The notes under the pieces were generated by a model. The model saw nothing but the letters and a program-made list of their open reading frames with translations, did no database searches and was not told the DNA's origin. Below are positions 1 through 5,616 of a DNA stretch of 5,616 bases, one piece after another. How positions within the stretch are numbered: the first letter of the stretch is position 1; every line of letters starts with the position of its first letter. Position numbers and translations under genes: made by a program. Location: assembly GCA_021826605.1 (NCBI GenBank), contig JAKAZF010000227.1:1-5616 (forward strand). The letters are read 5' to 3'. Origin of the DNA: Planctomycetota bacterium (GTDB taxonomy: Bacteria; Planctomycetota; Phycisphaerae; WQYP01).

Positions 1-1
1 T

Positions 2-739
2 CAATACGGTAATCTTTCCCCGTTGGCACCAATCGAACTGGCCGGGCGCATCGACCACACCTTGCTCAAAGCGGAAGCGAGGGCGGAGGACATACGTCAG
101 TTGGCGGTTCAGGCTTTTGAATATCGGTTCGCTGCGGTTTGTGTTAATCCCCGCTGGGTGCGTCTGGCGTCTGACACGCTTGCCGAACTTGCCGCCCAAC
201 ATCACCGACCAGTCGAAGAATTACCGAATGTCGCGGGCTGCGTCGGTTTTCCTCTTGGAGCCAACCGCACTACCGTGAAGGCGGTGGAGGCATCAAGTTG
301 CGTTAAAGATGGCTGCAACGAAATTGATATGGTCATATTTCTGCCCCTGCTGCTTGACGGCCATATTGCCGATGCCCGCGAGGAAGTGATGGAGGTCGTA
401 CGCTCGGCGCGAAGCGTATGGAGCCAAACGGTCGTCAAGGTGATATTGGAAACCGCTTTATTAAGCGAGCAGCAAATTGCCATGGGCTGTGAGGCGGCCA
501 TCAGTGGCGGTGCCGATTTTGTTAAAACCAGCACAGGCTTTCATCCCGCCGGAGGTGCGACGGTCGAGGCAGTGCGGCTGTTAAAGAAGCACGCCGGCCC
601 GCTGAAAGTCAAAGCCTCGGGTTCAATCCGCACGGTTGCGGATGCCGTCAAAATGCTCGACGCCGGCGCGGACCGGCTCGGCTGCTCGGCAAGTGTGGAT
701 ATTTTGCGTCAGGCCGGCATGGTTAAACCTCACGAATAG
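2..739 (+). CDS. deoC: Deoxyribose-phosphate aldolase (DERA), 5' end probably outside the window
   Basis: This class I aldolase reversibly splits 2-deoxyribose 5-phosphate into glyceraldehyde 3-phosphate and acetaldehyde in the cytoplasm, in deoxynucleoside catabolism. Numbering from the TTG codon at position 23, the DERA landmarks appear in order: RIDHTLLK near residue 9, AAVCVNPRW at 37-45, GFPLGA at 75-80, EIDMVI at 100-105 with the proton-relay Asp102, ADFVKTSTGF with Schiff-base Lys168, and VKASG with Lys197. The catalytic set is therefore complete. Two oddities are GS instead of the usual GG at 200-201, and Cys221 in the second phosphate-binding loop. An insertion of roughly ten residues precedes GFPLG. 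The frame is open to the window edge, and the TTG at 23 has no ribosome binding site, so the true start is likely upstream. At 238 residues from the TTG it is close to full length. It heads a cluster with the epimerase 26 nt downstream. Confidence 0.93.
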   Translation, partial: QYGNLSPLAPIELAGRIDHTLLKAEARAEDIRQLAVQAFEYRFAAVCVNPRWVRLASDTLAELAAQHHRPVEELPNVAGCVGFPLGANRTTVKAVEASSCVKDGCNEIDMVIFLPLLLDGHIADAREEVMEVVRSARSVWSQTVVKVILETALLSEQQIAMGCEAAISGGADFVKTSTGFHPAGGATVEAVRLLKKHAGPLKVKASGSIRTVADAVKMLDAGADRLGCSASVDILRQAGMVKPHE

Positions 740-765
740 TTGGTAGTAAGAAGGATTGACATAGC

Positions 766-1722
766 ATGGCGAAAATACTGGTCACCGGAGCCGCCGGATT
801 TATTGGATCGAGATTAAGCCTCAAACTGTTGCAGCGTGGCGATGAGATCGTCGGCATGGATAATCTTAATGATTACTATGCCGTTGAGCACAAGCGGCGC
901 AATTTACACGCACTTGAGCAGCATTCACGATTCAGCTTTGCAGCCTGCGATTTTTGCGATGCCCCGGCCGTGAATCGGTTATTTGATGATCATCAATTTT
1001 CGGCAGTGGCCCACATAGGCGCAATGGCGTCGGTTCGCTACAGCGTAAAAAATCCGTCGCTGTATTCCACCGTAAATGTGCATGGGTCGGTAAATCTGTT
1101 TGAAGCCGCCCGCCGACAAGGCCCAGTTCATATGCTGCTGGCTTCCACCGGCTCAGTTTATGGACAATCAACGCCCGTGCCATTTTCAGAGTCCGCACCG
1201 GCTGATCGCCCGCTTGCCGCATATCCGGCAAGTAAGCGTGCGATGGAGATTTTTGGCCATTCCTACAGTCACATTTTTTCCATGCCGGTAACGGTGCTGC
1301 GGTTTTTTAATGTGTACGGCCCGCATGGACGGCCTGATATGATGCCGTGGCAGTGGACATTGGACATCCTGGCCGGCAGAGAATTGACGCTTTTTGACGG
1401 CGGCAAACTCAAACGTGACTGGACGTTCATAGATGACATCATCGATGGTTTTCTCGCAGCGCTCGATACACCAAAGGGGTACCGGATATTTAATTTGGGT
1501 TGCGGCAATCCGGTGGAAAATACCGAGTTCGTCAAGACACTGGAAAAAATACTTGGTAAGTCCGCACGGATTCATCCCGTGCCAGCGCCGGCGTCGGAAC
1601 CCAAAATTACCTACGCGGATATTTCGCTGGCGCGGCGCGAATTGGGATATGAACCCAAGGTGCACGTGCACGAAGGATTGCAGCGTTTTATCGTCTGGCT
1701 GAAGGAAAACCGCCTCATTTGA
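766..1722 (+). CDS. NAD-dependent sugar-nucleotide epimerase, UDP-glucuronate 4-epimerase-like
   Basis: This is an extended short-chain dehydrogenase/reductase of 318 residues. It probably interconverts UDP-glucuronate and UDP-galacturonate, or a similar C4 epimer pair, for surface polysaccharide synthesis in the cytoplasm. The N-terminal Rossmann loop is GAAGFIG at residues 8-14, followed by Asp32 in MDNLNDYY, which favours NAD over NADP. The catalytic residues are in STGSVYG (127-133) and YPASK (Tyr153, Lys157). The stretch RFFNVYGPHGRPDMM (179-193) and KRDWTFIDDIIDG (216-228) are typical of the UDP-glucuronate 4-epimerase (CapI/GAE) branch. Length is slightly below that family's usual size of about 335. 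The ATG start is preceded by AGAAGGA at 749-755, ten bases upstream. It sits 26 nt after deoC and 26 nt before the phosphatase gene, consistent with one transcript. A UDP-glucose 4-epimerase or a dTDP-glucose dehydratase relative is possible, because substrate cannot be fixed from motifs alone. Confidence 0.9.
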   Translation: MAKILVTGAAGFIGSRLSLKLLQRGDEIVGMDNLNDYYAVEHKRRNLHALEQHSRFSFAACDFCDAPAVNRLFDDHQFSAVAHIGAMASVRYSVKNPSLYSTVNVHGSVNLFEAARRQGPVHMLLASTGSVYGQSTPVPFSESAPADRPLAAYPASKRAMEIFGHSYSHIFSMPVTVLRFFNVYGPHGRPDMMPWQWTLDILAGRELTLFDGGKLKRDWTFIDDIIDGFLAALDTPKGYRIFNLGCGNPVENTEFVKTLEKILGKSARIHPVPAPASEPKITYADISLARRELGYEPKVHVHEGLQRFIVWLKENRLI

Positions 1723-1748
1723 TTTAATATCATGGAGACTTAACAATA

Positions 1749-2429
1749 ATGACGACCGATTCAGCAACGCGTATCTGGCTGGTGCGTCACGGCCAGACCG
1801 ACTGGAACAGGCAGCGAAGAATCCAAGGACATACCCCCACCGAGCTTAATGCGGTGGGGTACGCGCAGGCCAAATTTTTGGCGGACTGGCTCGCGCAAAC
1901 GCGCCGCAATACGCCGTTTGCGGCGGTTTACGCAAGCGATCTTCCGCGTGCCAGCCAGACCGCCCATGTAATTGGTGAACAGTTGGGGATTGCGGTATCC
2001 ACCACGCCAGAATTGCGCGAGCGCGATCTGGGCGAATTTGAGGGTAAAACGTGGGAGGAAGTTCGAACTGCCCGAACCGCCAACGGTAGTCGGTTGGTGG
2101 AGTATGGTGATTTGGCGGACTGGACGGGTGTGCCAGGGGTGGAAAGCGATGAACACCTTTGGCAAAGAGTTTCGGCAATACTCGAGAAGATGGCAAAACA
2201 GCATGCGGGTGCCGACGTGCTGGCCGTTTCACATGGCGGCGTGATGAAACATGTAATCTGGCACATCCTGGGCTTACCGACGGGAACGCCGAGGCGTTTT
2301 CCACTTACGAACGGCCTGATTGTGATCGTTGAGCCGCGTAAAGATGGCTGGTATCTGACGGGGCTGTTTGATGCTGGCGTGCTTTCGGGCAAGGTGGCGG
2401 AAGACACCGCGAGTACGCCGTCTGTGTAG
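1749..2429 (+). CDS. Histidine phosphatase family protein (phosphoglycerate mutase-like / CobC-like)
   Basis: This 226-residue protein belongs to the branch-1 histidine phosphatase superfamily, whose members pass phosphate through a phospho-histidine. The signature LVRHGQTDWN (residues 11-20) supplies the nucleophile His14 and Arg13. Arg67 lies in YASDLPRASQTA, and the likely general acid Glu91 lies in ELRERDLGEFEG. The second histidine is His162 in VSHGGVMKHVI. The length and the absence of the longer insertions of dPGM mutases fit a phosphatase (CobC, PhoE or GpmB type) better than a glycolytic mutase. No cobalamin genes are visible nearby, so alpha-ribazole phosphatase is only one possibility. 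The ATG start has GGAG at 1734-1737, 11 nt upstream. It is the last gene of the plus-strand cluster, 26 nt after the epimerase. The last 12 or so residues are Thr/Ser-rich and probably disordered. Its substrate is unknown. Confidence 0.9.
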   Translation: MTTDSATRIWLVRHGQTDWNRQRRIQGHTPTELNAVGYAQAKFLADWLAQTRRNTPFAAVYASDLPRASQTAHVIGEQLGIAVSTTPELRERDLGEFEGKTWEEVRTARTANGSRLVEYGDLADWTGVPGVESDEHLWQRVSAILEKMAKQHAGADVLAVSHGGVMKHVIWHILGLPTGTPRRFPLTNGLIVIVEPRKDGWYLTGLFDAGVLSGKVAEDTASTPSV

Positions 2430-2488
2430 GGGGGATGAATGGACCTCTCCATGCGGCCAATGACGGAAACGCTGCCGCACCACGGTTG

Positions 2489-2680
2489 CTAAATATTTCT
2501 GCCCACCAGGATATAAATCAGGCTGCCCAGCAATGGAAAAAACAGGATAATCAGCGCCCATACCACCTTCCAACCGGCATCTTTCGGTTTGGTCGCTACA
2601 CTGATGAGGCAGGCAATCTGAATCAGCAGAACGATAAATCCGAAGATCATCAGGGGCAGAAAAAAAATCATATGAAGCAT
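2489..2680 (-). CDS. Small two-helix membrane protein, PLDc_N type (copy A)
   Basis: This 63-residue protein is almost entirely hydrophobic. One predicted membrane helix spans about residues 4-28. A short polar turn (TKPKDAGWK) follows, then a second helix at about 39-59 ending in the positively charged VGRNI. The pattern GWK..W..(I/V)(I/L)..FP..GS..Y...GR is characteristic of the phospholipase D N-terminal domain family (PLDc_N), found both on cardiolipin synthases and as free-standing small proteins. No catalytic domain follows here, and the role of such stand-alone copies is not established. The start is supported by GGAAGGA ten bases upstream. A second Met at residue 4 is a weaker alternative. 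It lies 95 nt downstream of its paralogue on the same strand and converges with the histidine phosphatase gene, 59 nt away. Both membrane topology and family are read by eye. Confidence 0.8.
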   Translation of the reverse strand: MLHMIFFLPLMIFGFIVLLIQIACLISVATKPKDAGWKVVWALIILFFPLLGSLIYILVGRNI

Positions 2681-2690
2681 AGAGTCACCA

Positions 2691-2697
2691 TCCTTCC
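2691..2697 (-). promoter_or_regulatory. Ribosome binding site of small membrane gene copy A
   Basis: On the minus strand this reads GGAAGGA, ten bases before the ATG at 2680. It favours that ATG over the Met three codons further in. Confidence 0.65.
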
Positions 2698-2775
2698 GGA
2701 ATAGACGTATAGGCGGGCAGAGCAGACGATTGGATACGGCCGTGCGATTTCGGCATCGCCGGAGTGACCGCTGAA

Positions 2776-2952
2776 TCAGGAATTCTTACCAAGCAGGATG
2801 TACACGATCGAGCCGATCACCGGAAATATCAGGATGACGACAACCCACAATACCTTCCAGCCGGTCGATTTCGCCTTGCCAATAATATCGATGATGCAGT
2901 AGATAAATAATATTAGTTCGGCAATGGATATGAGAAGCCACAAAAGTCCCAT
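2776..2952 (-). CDS. Small two-helix membrane protein, PLDc_N type (copy B)
   Basis: This 58-residue protein is a paralogue of the neighbouring small gene. The first predicted helix is at about residues 3-24, rich in Leu and Ile. A short turn IGKAKSTGWK follows, then the second helix at about 34-54, ending in LLGKNS. From GWK to the C terminus I count 16 identities with copy A over 28 positions, including GWKV, the FP pair, GS and the final Tyr and Gly. The reading frame runs open to 3171 with an upstream Met, but the longer form would add 73 residues with no membrane or family character, crossing an inverted-repeat cluster. An AGGGAG ribosome binding site eight bases before the ATG at 2952 settles the short start. 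It is the first gene of a likely two-gene minus-strand unit. No function can be assigned beyond a membrane protein of PLDc_N type. Confidence 0.8.
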   Translation of the reverse strand: MGLLWLLISIAELILFIYCIIDIIGKAKSTGWKVLWVVVILIFPVIGSIVYILLGKNS

Positions 2953-2960
2953 GGCGTGTA

Positions 2961-2966
2961 CTCCCT
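2961..2966 (-). promoter_or_regulatory. Ribosome binding site that fixes the start of copy B
   Basis: On the minus strand this reads AGGGAG, eight bases before the ATG at 2952. It supports the 58-residue product over the 131-residue form that would begin at 3171. Confidence 0.75.
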
Positions 2967-3013
2967 GTAAAAAAGACTCCGGCAGGGGCGAAACAACAGG
3001 TTGCCCACACTCC

Positions 3014-3030
3014 ACAATCACAGTGATTGT
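3014..3030. repeat. Perfect 17-nt palindrome, operator-like
   Basis: ACAATCAC and GTGATTGT are exact reverse complements around a single central A. Flanking it are CAGGTT (2997-3002) with AACCTG (3031-3036), and ACCTG (3032-3036) with CAGGT (3041-3045), which are also inverted pairs. The site lies about 60 nt upstream of the copy B start. A dimeric regulator's binding site is a reasonable reading, but the regulator is unknown. Confidence 0.5.
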
Positions 3031-3183
3031 AACCTGCGCACAGGTGAACACCACCGTAAAAGATGCCGGCGCGTCAAAGCGCATAAAGATATTCTCTGAC
3101 GAGTCTATGCCGGACTCTCGCATGGCCGGCCGGAGTGTTCTAAACCTGTCGCTTCGCCATCGCAACGTCATGAGGGAAGTTAA

Positions 3184-3231
3184 AACGGCGCGAGTGGGCT
3201 TTTTCTTGAATCGGAAAAACCAAACGCCGTT
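3184..3231. repeat. Imperfect two-part hairpin upstream of the YkgJ-type gene
   Basis: The outer stem pairs AACGGCG (3184-3190) with CGCCGTT (3225-3231), 7 bp. An inner stem pairs GG-TTTTTC (3197-3205, with C3199 bulged) with GAAAAACC (3214-3221), closing an 8-nt loop. The structure ends 34 nt before the GTG start. It could be an RNA structure, a protein-binding site or a bidirectional terminator-like element. No U-run follows the outer stem, so a simple intrinsic terminator is unlikely. Confidence 0.4.
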
Positions 3232-3259
3232 GTTAACTGCCGATAGATTGCATTAAGAT
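3230..3259 (+). promoter_or_regulatory. Tentative sigma-70-like promoter for the YkgJ-type gene
   Basis: TTGTTA (3230-3235) and TAAGAT (3254-3259) each match 4 of 6 bases of the -35 and -10 consensus, with an 18-nt spacer. If real, transcription would begin near the GTG at 3266, giving a leaderless message, which would fit the missing Shine-Dalgarno sequence. The match is weak and may be chance. Confidence 0.2.
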
Positions 3260-3265
3260 TCGTCT

Positions 3266-3739
3266 GTGAAGAAAAAGTCGCTACGACATAAACTGAGTAT
3301 TTTTGGCCAACCGCCGGCACCTTGGTACGAAAAGGGACTGTATTTTAATTGCACGCAGTGCGGCAATTGCTGCTCCGGAGGGCCGGGTTATGTCTGGGTG
3401 TCGGATCATGACATTCTGCAGATCAGCCAGTTTTTGGGACTGGACATCGAAACGTTTGCCCGAAAATATTTGCGGCAGTTGCCCGGTGGTATCAGCCTGA
3501 CCGAACATGCCAATTTTGACTGTATTTTTTTAGAGCGTGCCGACGGAAAAGCCAAATGCAGTATTTATGCGGTGCGCCCCACACAATGCCGCACGTGGCC
3601 ATTCTGGAAGCAAAATATCCAAAGCGAGCAAAGCTGGGCAAACGCCGCCGTCCGCTGCCCGGGCATGCGTAGCAGGAACGGACCACACTATCCAATGGAG
3701 CACATAGAGCGCTGCGCCAATGATCCGGAATCGCCTTGA
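3266..3739 (+). CDS. YkgJ-type cysteine-cluster protein (putative metal-binding)
   Basis: This 157-residue cytoplasmic protein belongs to the YkgJ/CxxCxxCC family, thought to bind zinc or an iron-sulfur centre. The defining cluster is FNCTQCGNCCSGGPGYVWV, with Cys29, Cys32, Cys35 and Cys36. Further conserved cysteines are Cys86 in NFDCIFLE, Cys98 in AKCSIY and Cys108 in RPTQCRTWPFW, followed by Cys131 and Cys150. The order C-x(2)-C-G-x-CC, C-x-(I/V)-Y-x-x-RP-x-QCR-x-(W/F)-P is the full family pattern, so the protein looks intact. The start is forced: an in-frame TAA lies at 3254-3256 and the only plausible start after it is the GTG at 3266. No Shine-Dalgarno sequence is visible in the 15 nt before it. 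It is divergent from the small membrane genes across a 313-nt gap and convergent with the large exported-protein gene, 48 nt away. The biochemical function of the family is not settled. Confidence 0.88.
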   Translation: MKKKSLRHKLSIFGQPPAPWYEKGLYFNCTQCGNCCSGGPGYVWVSDHDILQISQFLGLDIETFARKYLRQLPGGISLTEHANFDCIFLERADGKAKCSIYAVRPTQCRTWPFWKQNIQSEQSWANAAVRCPGMRSRNGPHYPMEHIERCANDPESP

Positions 3740-3769
3740 TTCAGTGTTCTCGCAACTGAACGAAGTTCA
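3740..3769. terminator. Possible stem-loops between convergent stop codons
   Basis: TTCAGT (3740-3745) pairs with ACTGAA (3755-3760) around a 9-nt loop. An overlapping alternative pairs TGAAC (3757-3761) with GTTCA (3765-3769) around GAA. The position between two convergent genes suits a shared terminator, but the stems are short, AT-rich and lack a T-run on either strand. Confidence 0.25.
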
Positions 3770-3787
3770 ACAGCAATCGGGTTTGGC

Positions 3788-5584
3788 TCACGGCGTGCCT
3801 GCCGGTGCAGGTGCCGGCTGCTGTTGTGCAGGGTTTTGAGGTGTCGTCGCCGGCACTGCCTCCCGAAAAGTCAAAGCGCTTATTACAAACACCGTCATCA
3901 GCTTTCCAACCAGGGGATTGGATAACTGCGTCATAAAAGCACCGGACTGCGGGGTCAATAAGTCGCCTTCGGGCAGCGATGAATGGATAGCCAGTTGCCA
4001 GTTGTGCCGGGTATACCACTGGGCGCTGTTGGAAAATTGCATATATTTTTGCAGCAGGCTGAGTTTCGGCATATTGCTGGCACGGAAGATGCCCGATGCC
4101 TTCGGGTACGCCGCATCAAGCATCGGAAAAATCTTAATCAGCCAAAGGTACGACTCGGGAATCAACTTACGGGAATCCACCCAGGAGATGTCGTGTAAGC
4201 CATGATCTGCCGCCAGCTTTTTGTAGACGGCGGAGAAGATGGGATTATCCATGATACTTGCATTCGGGGTTTTAAGTTGCGATTTGATTACACCAACGGA
4301 TGAACCGATGAGTAAACGTTTGCCGGTAATGCACCATACAAACCCACTGCCGCGAATGCTGTAGATGGTATCCTTACCTGCGGAGGTGGTTGTCAGCGTA
4401 ATGGGCTGTGCGTTGGGGTTTTTCTGCTGCCGCGCAGCGTTAATAGCCATGAGCGCTAATGGCGCGATAGACTGAAGTGAATTGGATACCTTATTCGGGT
4501 GGCGCAGGACGCTTTCAGTCACTGTTGCATAAGATCCCGCCGAAGTCGGGATACTGAAGTCCACCCAACGCCCGCCGAGTGCATCAATCACATCGCGACG
4601 CAGACTGATTCCTGCCAATGTGCCAGCCTGTGTCACGCCCTGTTTGATCTTCGCAGCAAACCCGGCTCGCTTTCCAACATTGATAAGTGATTTATAAATG
4701 GCAGCAAGATCAAAATGATAAGTTGCCACACTCGCGGCATTTTCAGGCACCAGTGAGAGCATTTGTTTGAGGCCTGCGACACCGTTATGGCCACCTTTTA
4801 CCATGGCTGCGTCCATATGGTAGGCGTAGTTCTTCCCCACAAAGCCACCGCCGCCGGCAATGGCTGTGTAATTATTCAGGCCAATACCTTTGTAAACGTT
4901 TCGCATCATGGGCATTAAACCGTCAAACTTGGCAGGGTAGTGGGCATTTAATAAATCAGCGCTGAGTTCTGGCATATCCACATACCACGCATTGGCCGAC
5001 ACGTCGCCCAGCCCCGCCGCCATCGATTGGTATTGTGGATTGGTCGCCAAGTCTTTGCCGCCCGCATCTTTTTTAAGCAGTTGCATTTCATTGGGCGTCG
5101 GTTGGATAATATCGTACACCAATCCACCCACATGGCCGCGTTTCTCATTGGGGACAAGTTTACCATTCCAACTGATCTGTTTTAATACCTGTTTCCAATG
5201 ACTGCCGGCATTAATTACAATACCCAAATTACCGTCCGGGTTGCCGTCTTTTACACCCTTGAAACTCGTGAGGTAAAGTGCCATAGGATAGCCAAAAACA
5301 AATGAAGAATTCGCCGCCGTGTCGCCAGCGGTTTTAGGGGTTTCAATTTTTTTGAGAAGCTTTTGCAAGCGCGGACTTTCGCTGATTAATTTCTGCGCAT
5401 TGGAACCCTGATAGCCCGGCCACTGCGGCAATTTACCGGCCAATCCTACAAACAGGATGGCATTTTGGGGAACGTACTGAATCATGGGGGCGGCGGCAAA
5501 AACTGCACCGCTGGTCGCGGCTATGCACGCCGCCGAAATCGTTAATACCTGGGCCATGCAATTTATCCGTTTTTGTCTCACCAC
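3788..5584 (-). CDS. Exported protein of unknown function, DUF3352-like
   Basis: I do not recognise a firm function. The protein has 598 residues from the first of two consecutive GTG codons (5584 and 5581). The second GTG lies a better seven bases from AGGAG and is my preferred start. The N terminus is a Sec-type signal peptide: basic RQKR, a hydrophobic stretch at about 11-29, and VFA followed by AAP as the probable cleavage point at residue 30. The mature part has one cysteine (418) and no membrane helix that I can defend. VPQNAILFVG (38-47) and VPENAASVATYHFDL (279-293) look like the openings of two related halves, a layout seen in DUF3352-type proteins. GSGFVWCITGKRLLIGSSVG (412-431) and WYTRHNWQLAIHSSLP (523-538) also fit that group. 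The last 25 or so residues are Pro/Ala/Gln-rich. The frame stays open to the window edge, so an upstream start cannot be excluded. A periplasmic or surface location is inferred. Confidence 0.85.
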   Translation of the reverse strand: MVRQKRINCMAQVLTISAACIAATSGAVFAAAPMIQYVPQNAILFVGLAGKLPQWPGYQGSNAQKLISESPRLQKLLKKIETPKTAGDTAANSSFVFGYPMALYLTSFKGVKDGNPDGNLGIVINAGSHWKQVLKQISWNGKLVPNEKRGHVGGLVYDIIQPTPNEMQLLKKDAGGKDLATNPQYQSMAAGLGDVSANAWYVDMPELSADLLNAHYPAKFDGLMPMMRNVYKGIGLNNYTAIAGGGGFVGKNYAYHMDAAMVKGGHNGVAGLKQMLSLVPENAASVATYHFDLAAIYKSLINVGKRAGFAAKIKQGVTQAGTLAGISLRRDVIDALGGRWVDFSIPTSAGSYATVTESVLRHPNKVSNSLQSIAPLALMAINAARQQKNPNAQPITLTTTSAGKDTIYSIRGSGFVWCITGKRLLIGSSVGVIKSQLKTPNASIMDNPIFSAVYKKLAADHGLHDISWVDSRKLIPESYLWLIKIFPMLDAAYPKASGIFRASNMPKLSLLQKYMQFSNSAQWYTRHNWQLAIHSSLPEGDLLTPQSGAFMTQLSNPLVGKLMTVFVISALTFREAVPATTPQNPAQQQPAPAPAGTP

Positions 5585-5588
5585 GAGG

Positions 5589-5593
5589 CTCCT
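5589..5593 (-). promoter_or_regulatory. Ribosome binding site of the exported-protein gene
   Basis: On the minus strand this reads AGGAG. It lies four bases before the GTG at 5584 and seven before the GTG at 5581, so the second GTG has the more usual spacing. Confidence 0.65.
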
Positions 5594-5616
5594 AAAAATG
5601 TGTCCTTCGGCCGACC

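Larger units (their letters stand above)
2953..3265. other. Gene-free divergent intergenic region with inverted repeats
   Basis: This 313-nt stretch separates the minus-strand small membrane genes from the plus-strand YkgJ-type gene. Open frames cross it on both strands, but their translations have no family character. It holds the ribosome binding site of copy B, a cluster of inverted repeats around 2997-3045, a smaller repeat GAGTC/GACTC near 3100-3117, an 8-nt GGCCGGCC palindrome at 3124-3131, and an imperfect hairpin at 3184-3231. It should contain the promoters of both flanking units. I cannot place a convincing promoter for the minus-strand unit. No tRNA or known riboswitch is recognisable. 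Confidence 0.6.

Noticed and set aside
1186..1767. Long minus-strand open frame of 193 codons opposite the epimerase gene
   Set aside because: It lies antisense to a gene with complete catalytic motifs, and its translation is rich in Arg, His and Pro without family character, as expected of a shadow frame.
1928..2452. Minus-strand open frame of 174 codons opposite the histidine phosphatase gene
   Set aside because: It is a shadow of a gene with intact RHG and SHGG motifs; the translation is Ser/Pro/Thr-rich and low in structure.
2439..2479. Stem-loops after the histidine phosphatase gene (ATGGA/TCCAT and TGCGGC/GCCGCA)
   Set aside because: Stems are only 5-6 bp, one loop is 16 nt, and no T-run follows, so I would not call a terminator.
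3072..3077. TTGACG on the minus strand as a -35 element for the small membrane genes
   Set aside because: No TATAAT-like hexamer lies 16-18 nt downstream of it, so a promoter is not supported.
2953..3171. N-terminal extension of copy B giving a 131-residue protein
   Set aside because: The extra 73 residues lack family or membrane character and run through the palindrome cluster, and the internal ATG at 2952 has an ideally spaced AGGGAG.
2924..3256. Plus-strand open frame of 110 codons across the intergenic region
   Set aside because: It overlaps the start of copy B on the other strand, its translation has no recognisable motif, and no good ribosome binding site precedes it.
5510..5584. Lipoprotein signal at Cys20 of the exported protein
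   Set aside because: The residues before the cysteine are SAA, without the Leu/Val/Ile expected at -3, and a good VFA/AAP signal peptidase I site lies ten residues further on.

Overview
The window carries seven protein-coding genes and no RNA gene, CRISPR array or mobile element that I can recognise. Base composition is moderate and codon use looks even. The mix of genes suggests a Gram-negative-like environmental bacterium, and I lean towards Planctomycetota. The reasons are a large exported protein resembling the DUF3352-type proteins common there, a CxxCGxCC 'YkgJ' protein of the GPGYVWV type, and frequent GTG starts. This placement is an inference from family resemblance and is not proven by the sequence.

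Region 1 (about 1-2429, plus strand) is a compact three-gene cluster: deoxyribose-phosphate aldolase (deoC, its 5' end probably cut by the window edge), a UDP-glucuronate 4-epimerase-like sugar-nucleotide epimerase, and a histidine-phosphatase (phosphoglycerate-mutase-like) enzyme. Both intergenic gaps are 26 nt and each downstream gene has a ribosome binding site, so the three are probably co-transcribed. They do not form one obvious pathway: nucleoside salvage, surface-sugar precursor synthesis and a broad-specificity phosphatase.

Region 2 (2489-2952, minus strand) holds two very small two-helix membrane proteins of the PLDc_N type. They are tandem paralogues and converge on region 1. Upstream of them lies a 313-nt gene-free stretch (2953-3265). 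It contains a perfect 17-nt palindrome inside a cluster of inverted repeats, and an imperfect 48-nt hairpin just before the next gene.

Region 3 (3266-5584) is a convergent pair. On the plus strand is a YkgJ-type cysteine-cluster protein with a forced GTG start and no visible Shine-Dalgarno sequence. On the minus strand is a roughly 600-residue exported protein of unknown function, with a signal peptide, two half-domains that each open with a VPxNA motif, and a Pro/Ala/Gln-rich tail. A short stem-loop separates the two stop codons.

Most of the window looks like ordinary chromosome. The points most worth a second look are the palindrome cluster, the hairpin and possible leaderless start at the YkgJ gene, the tandem small membrane proteins, and the phosphate-site substitutions in the aldolase.
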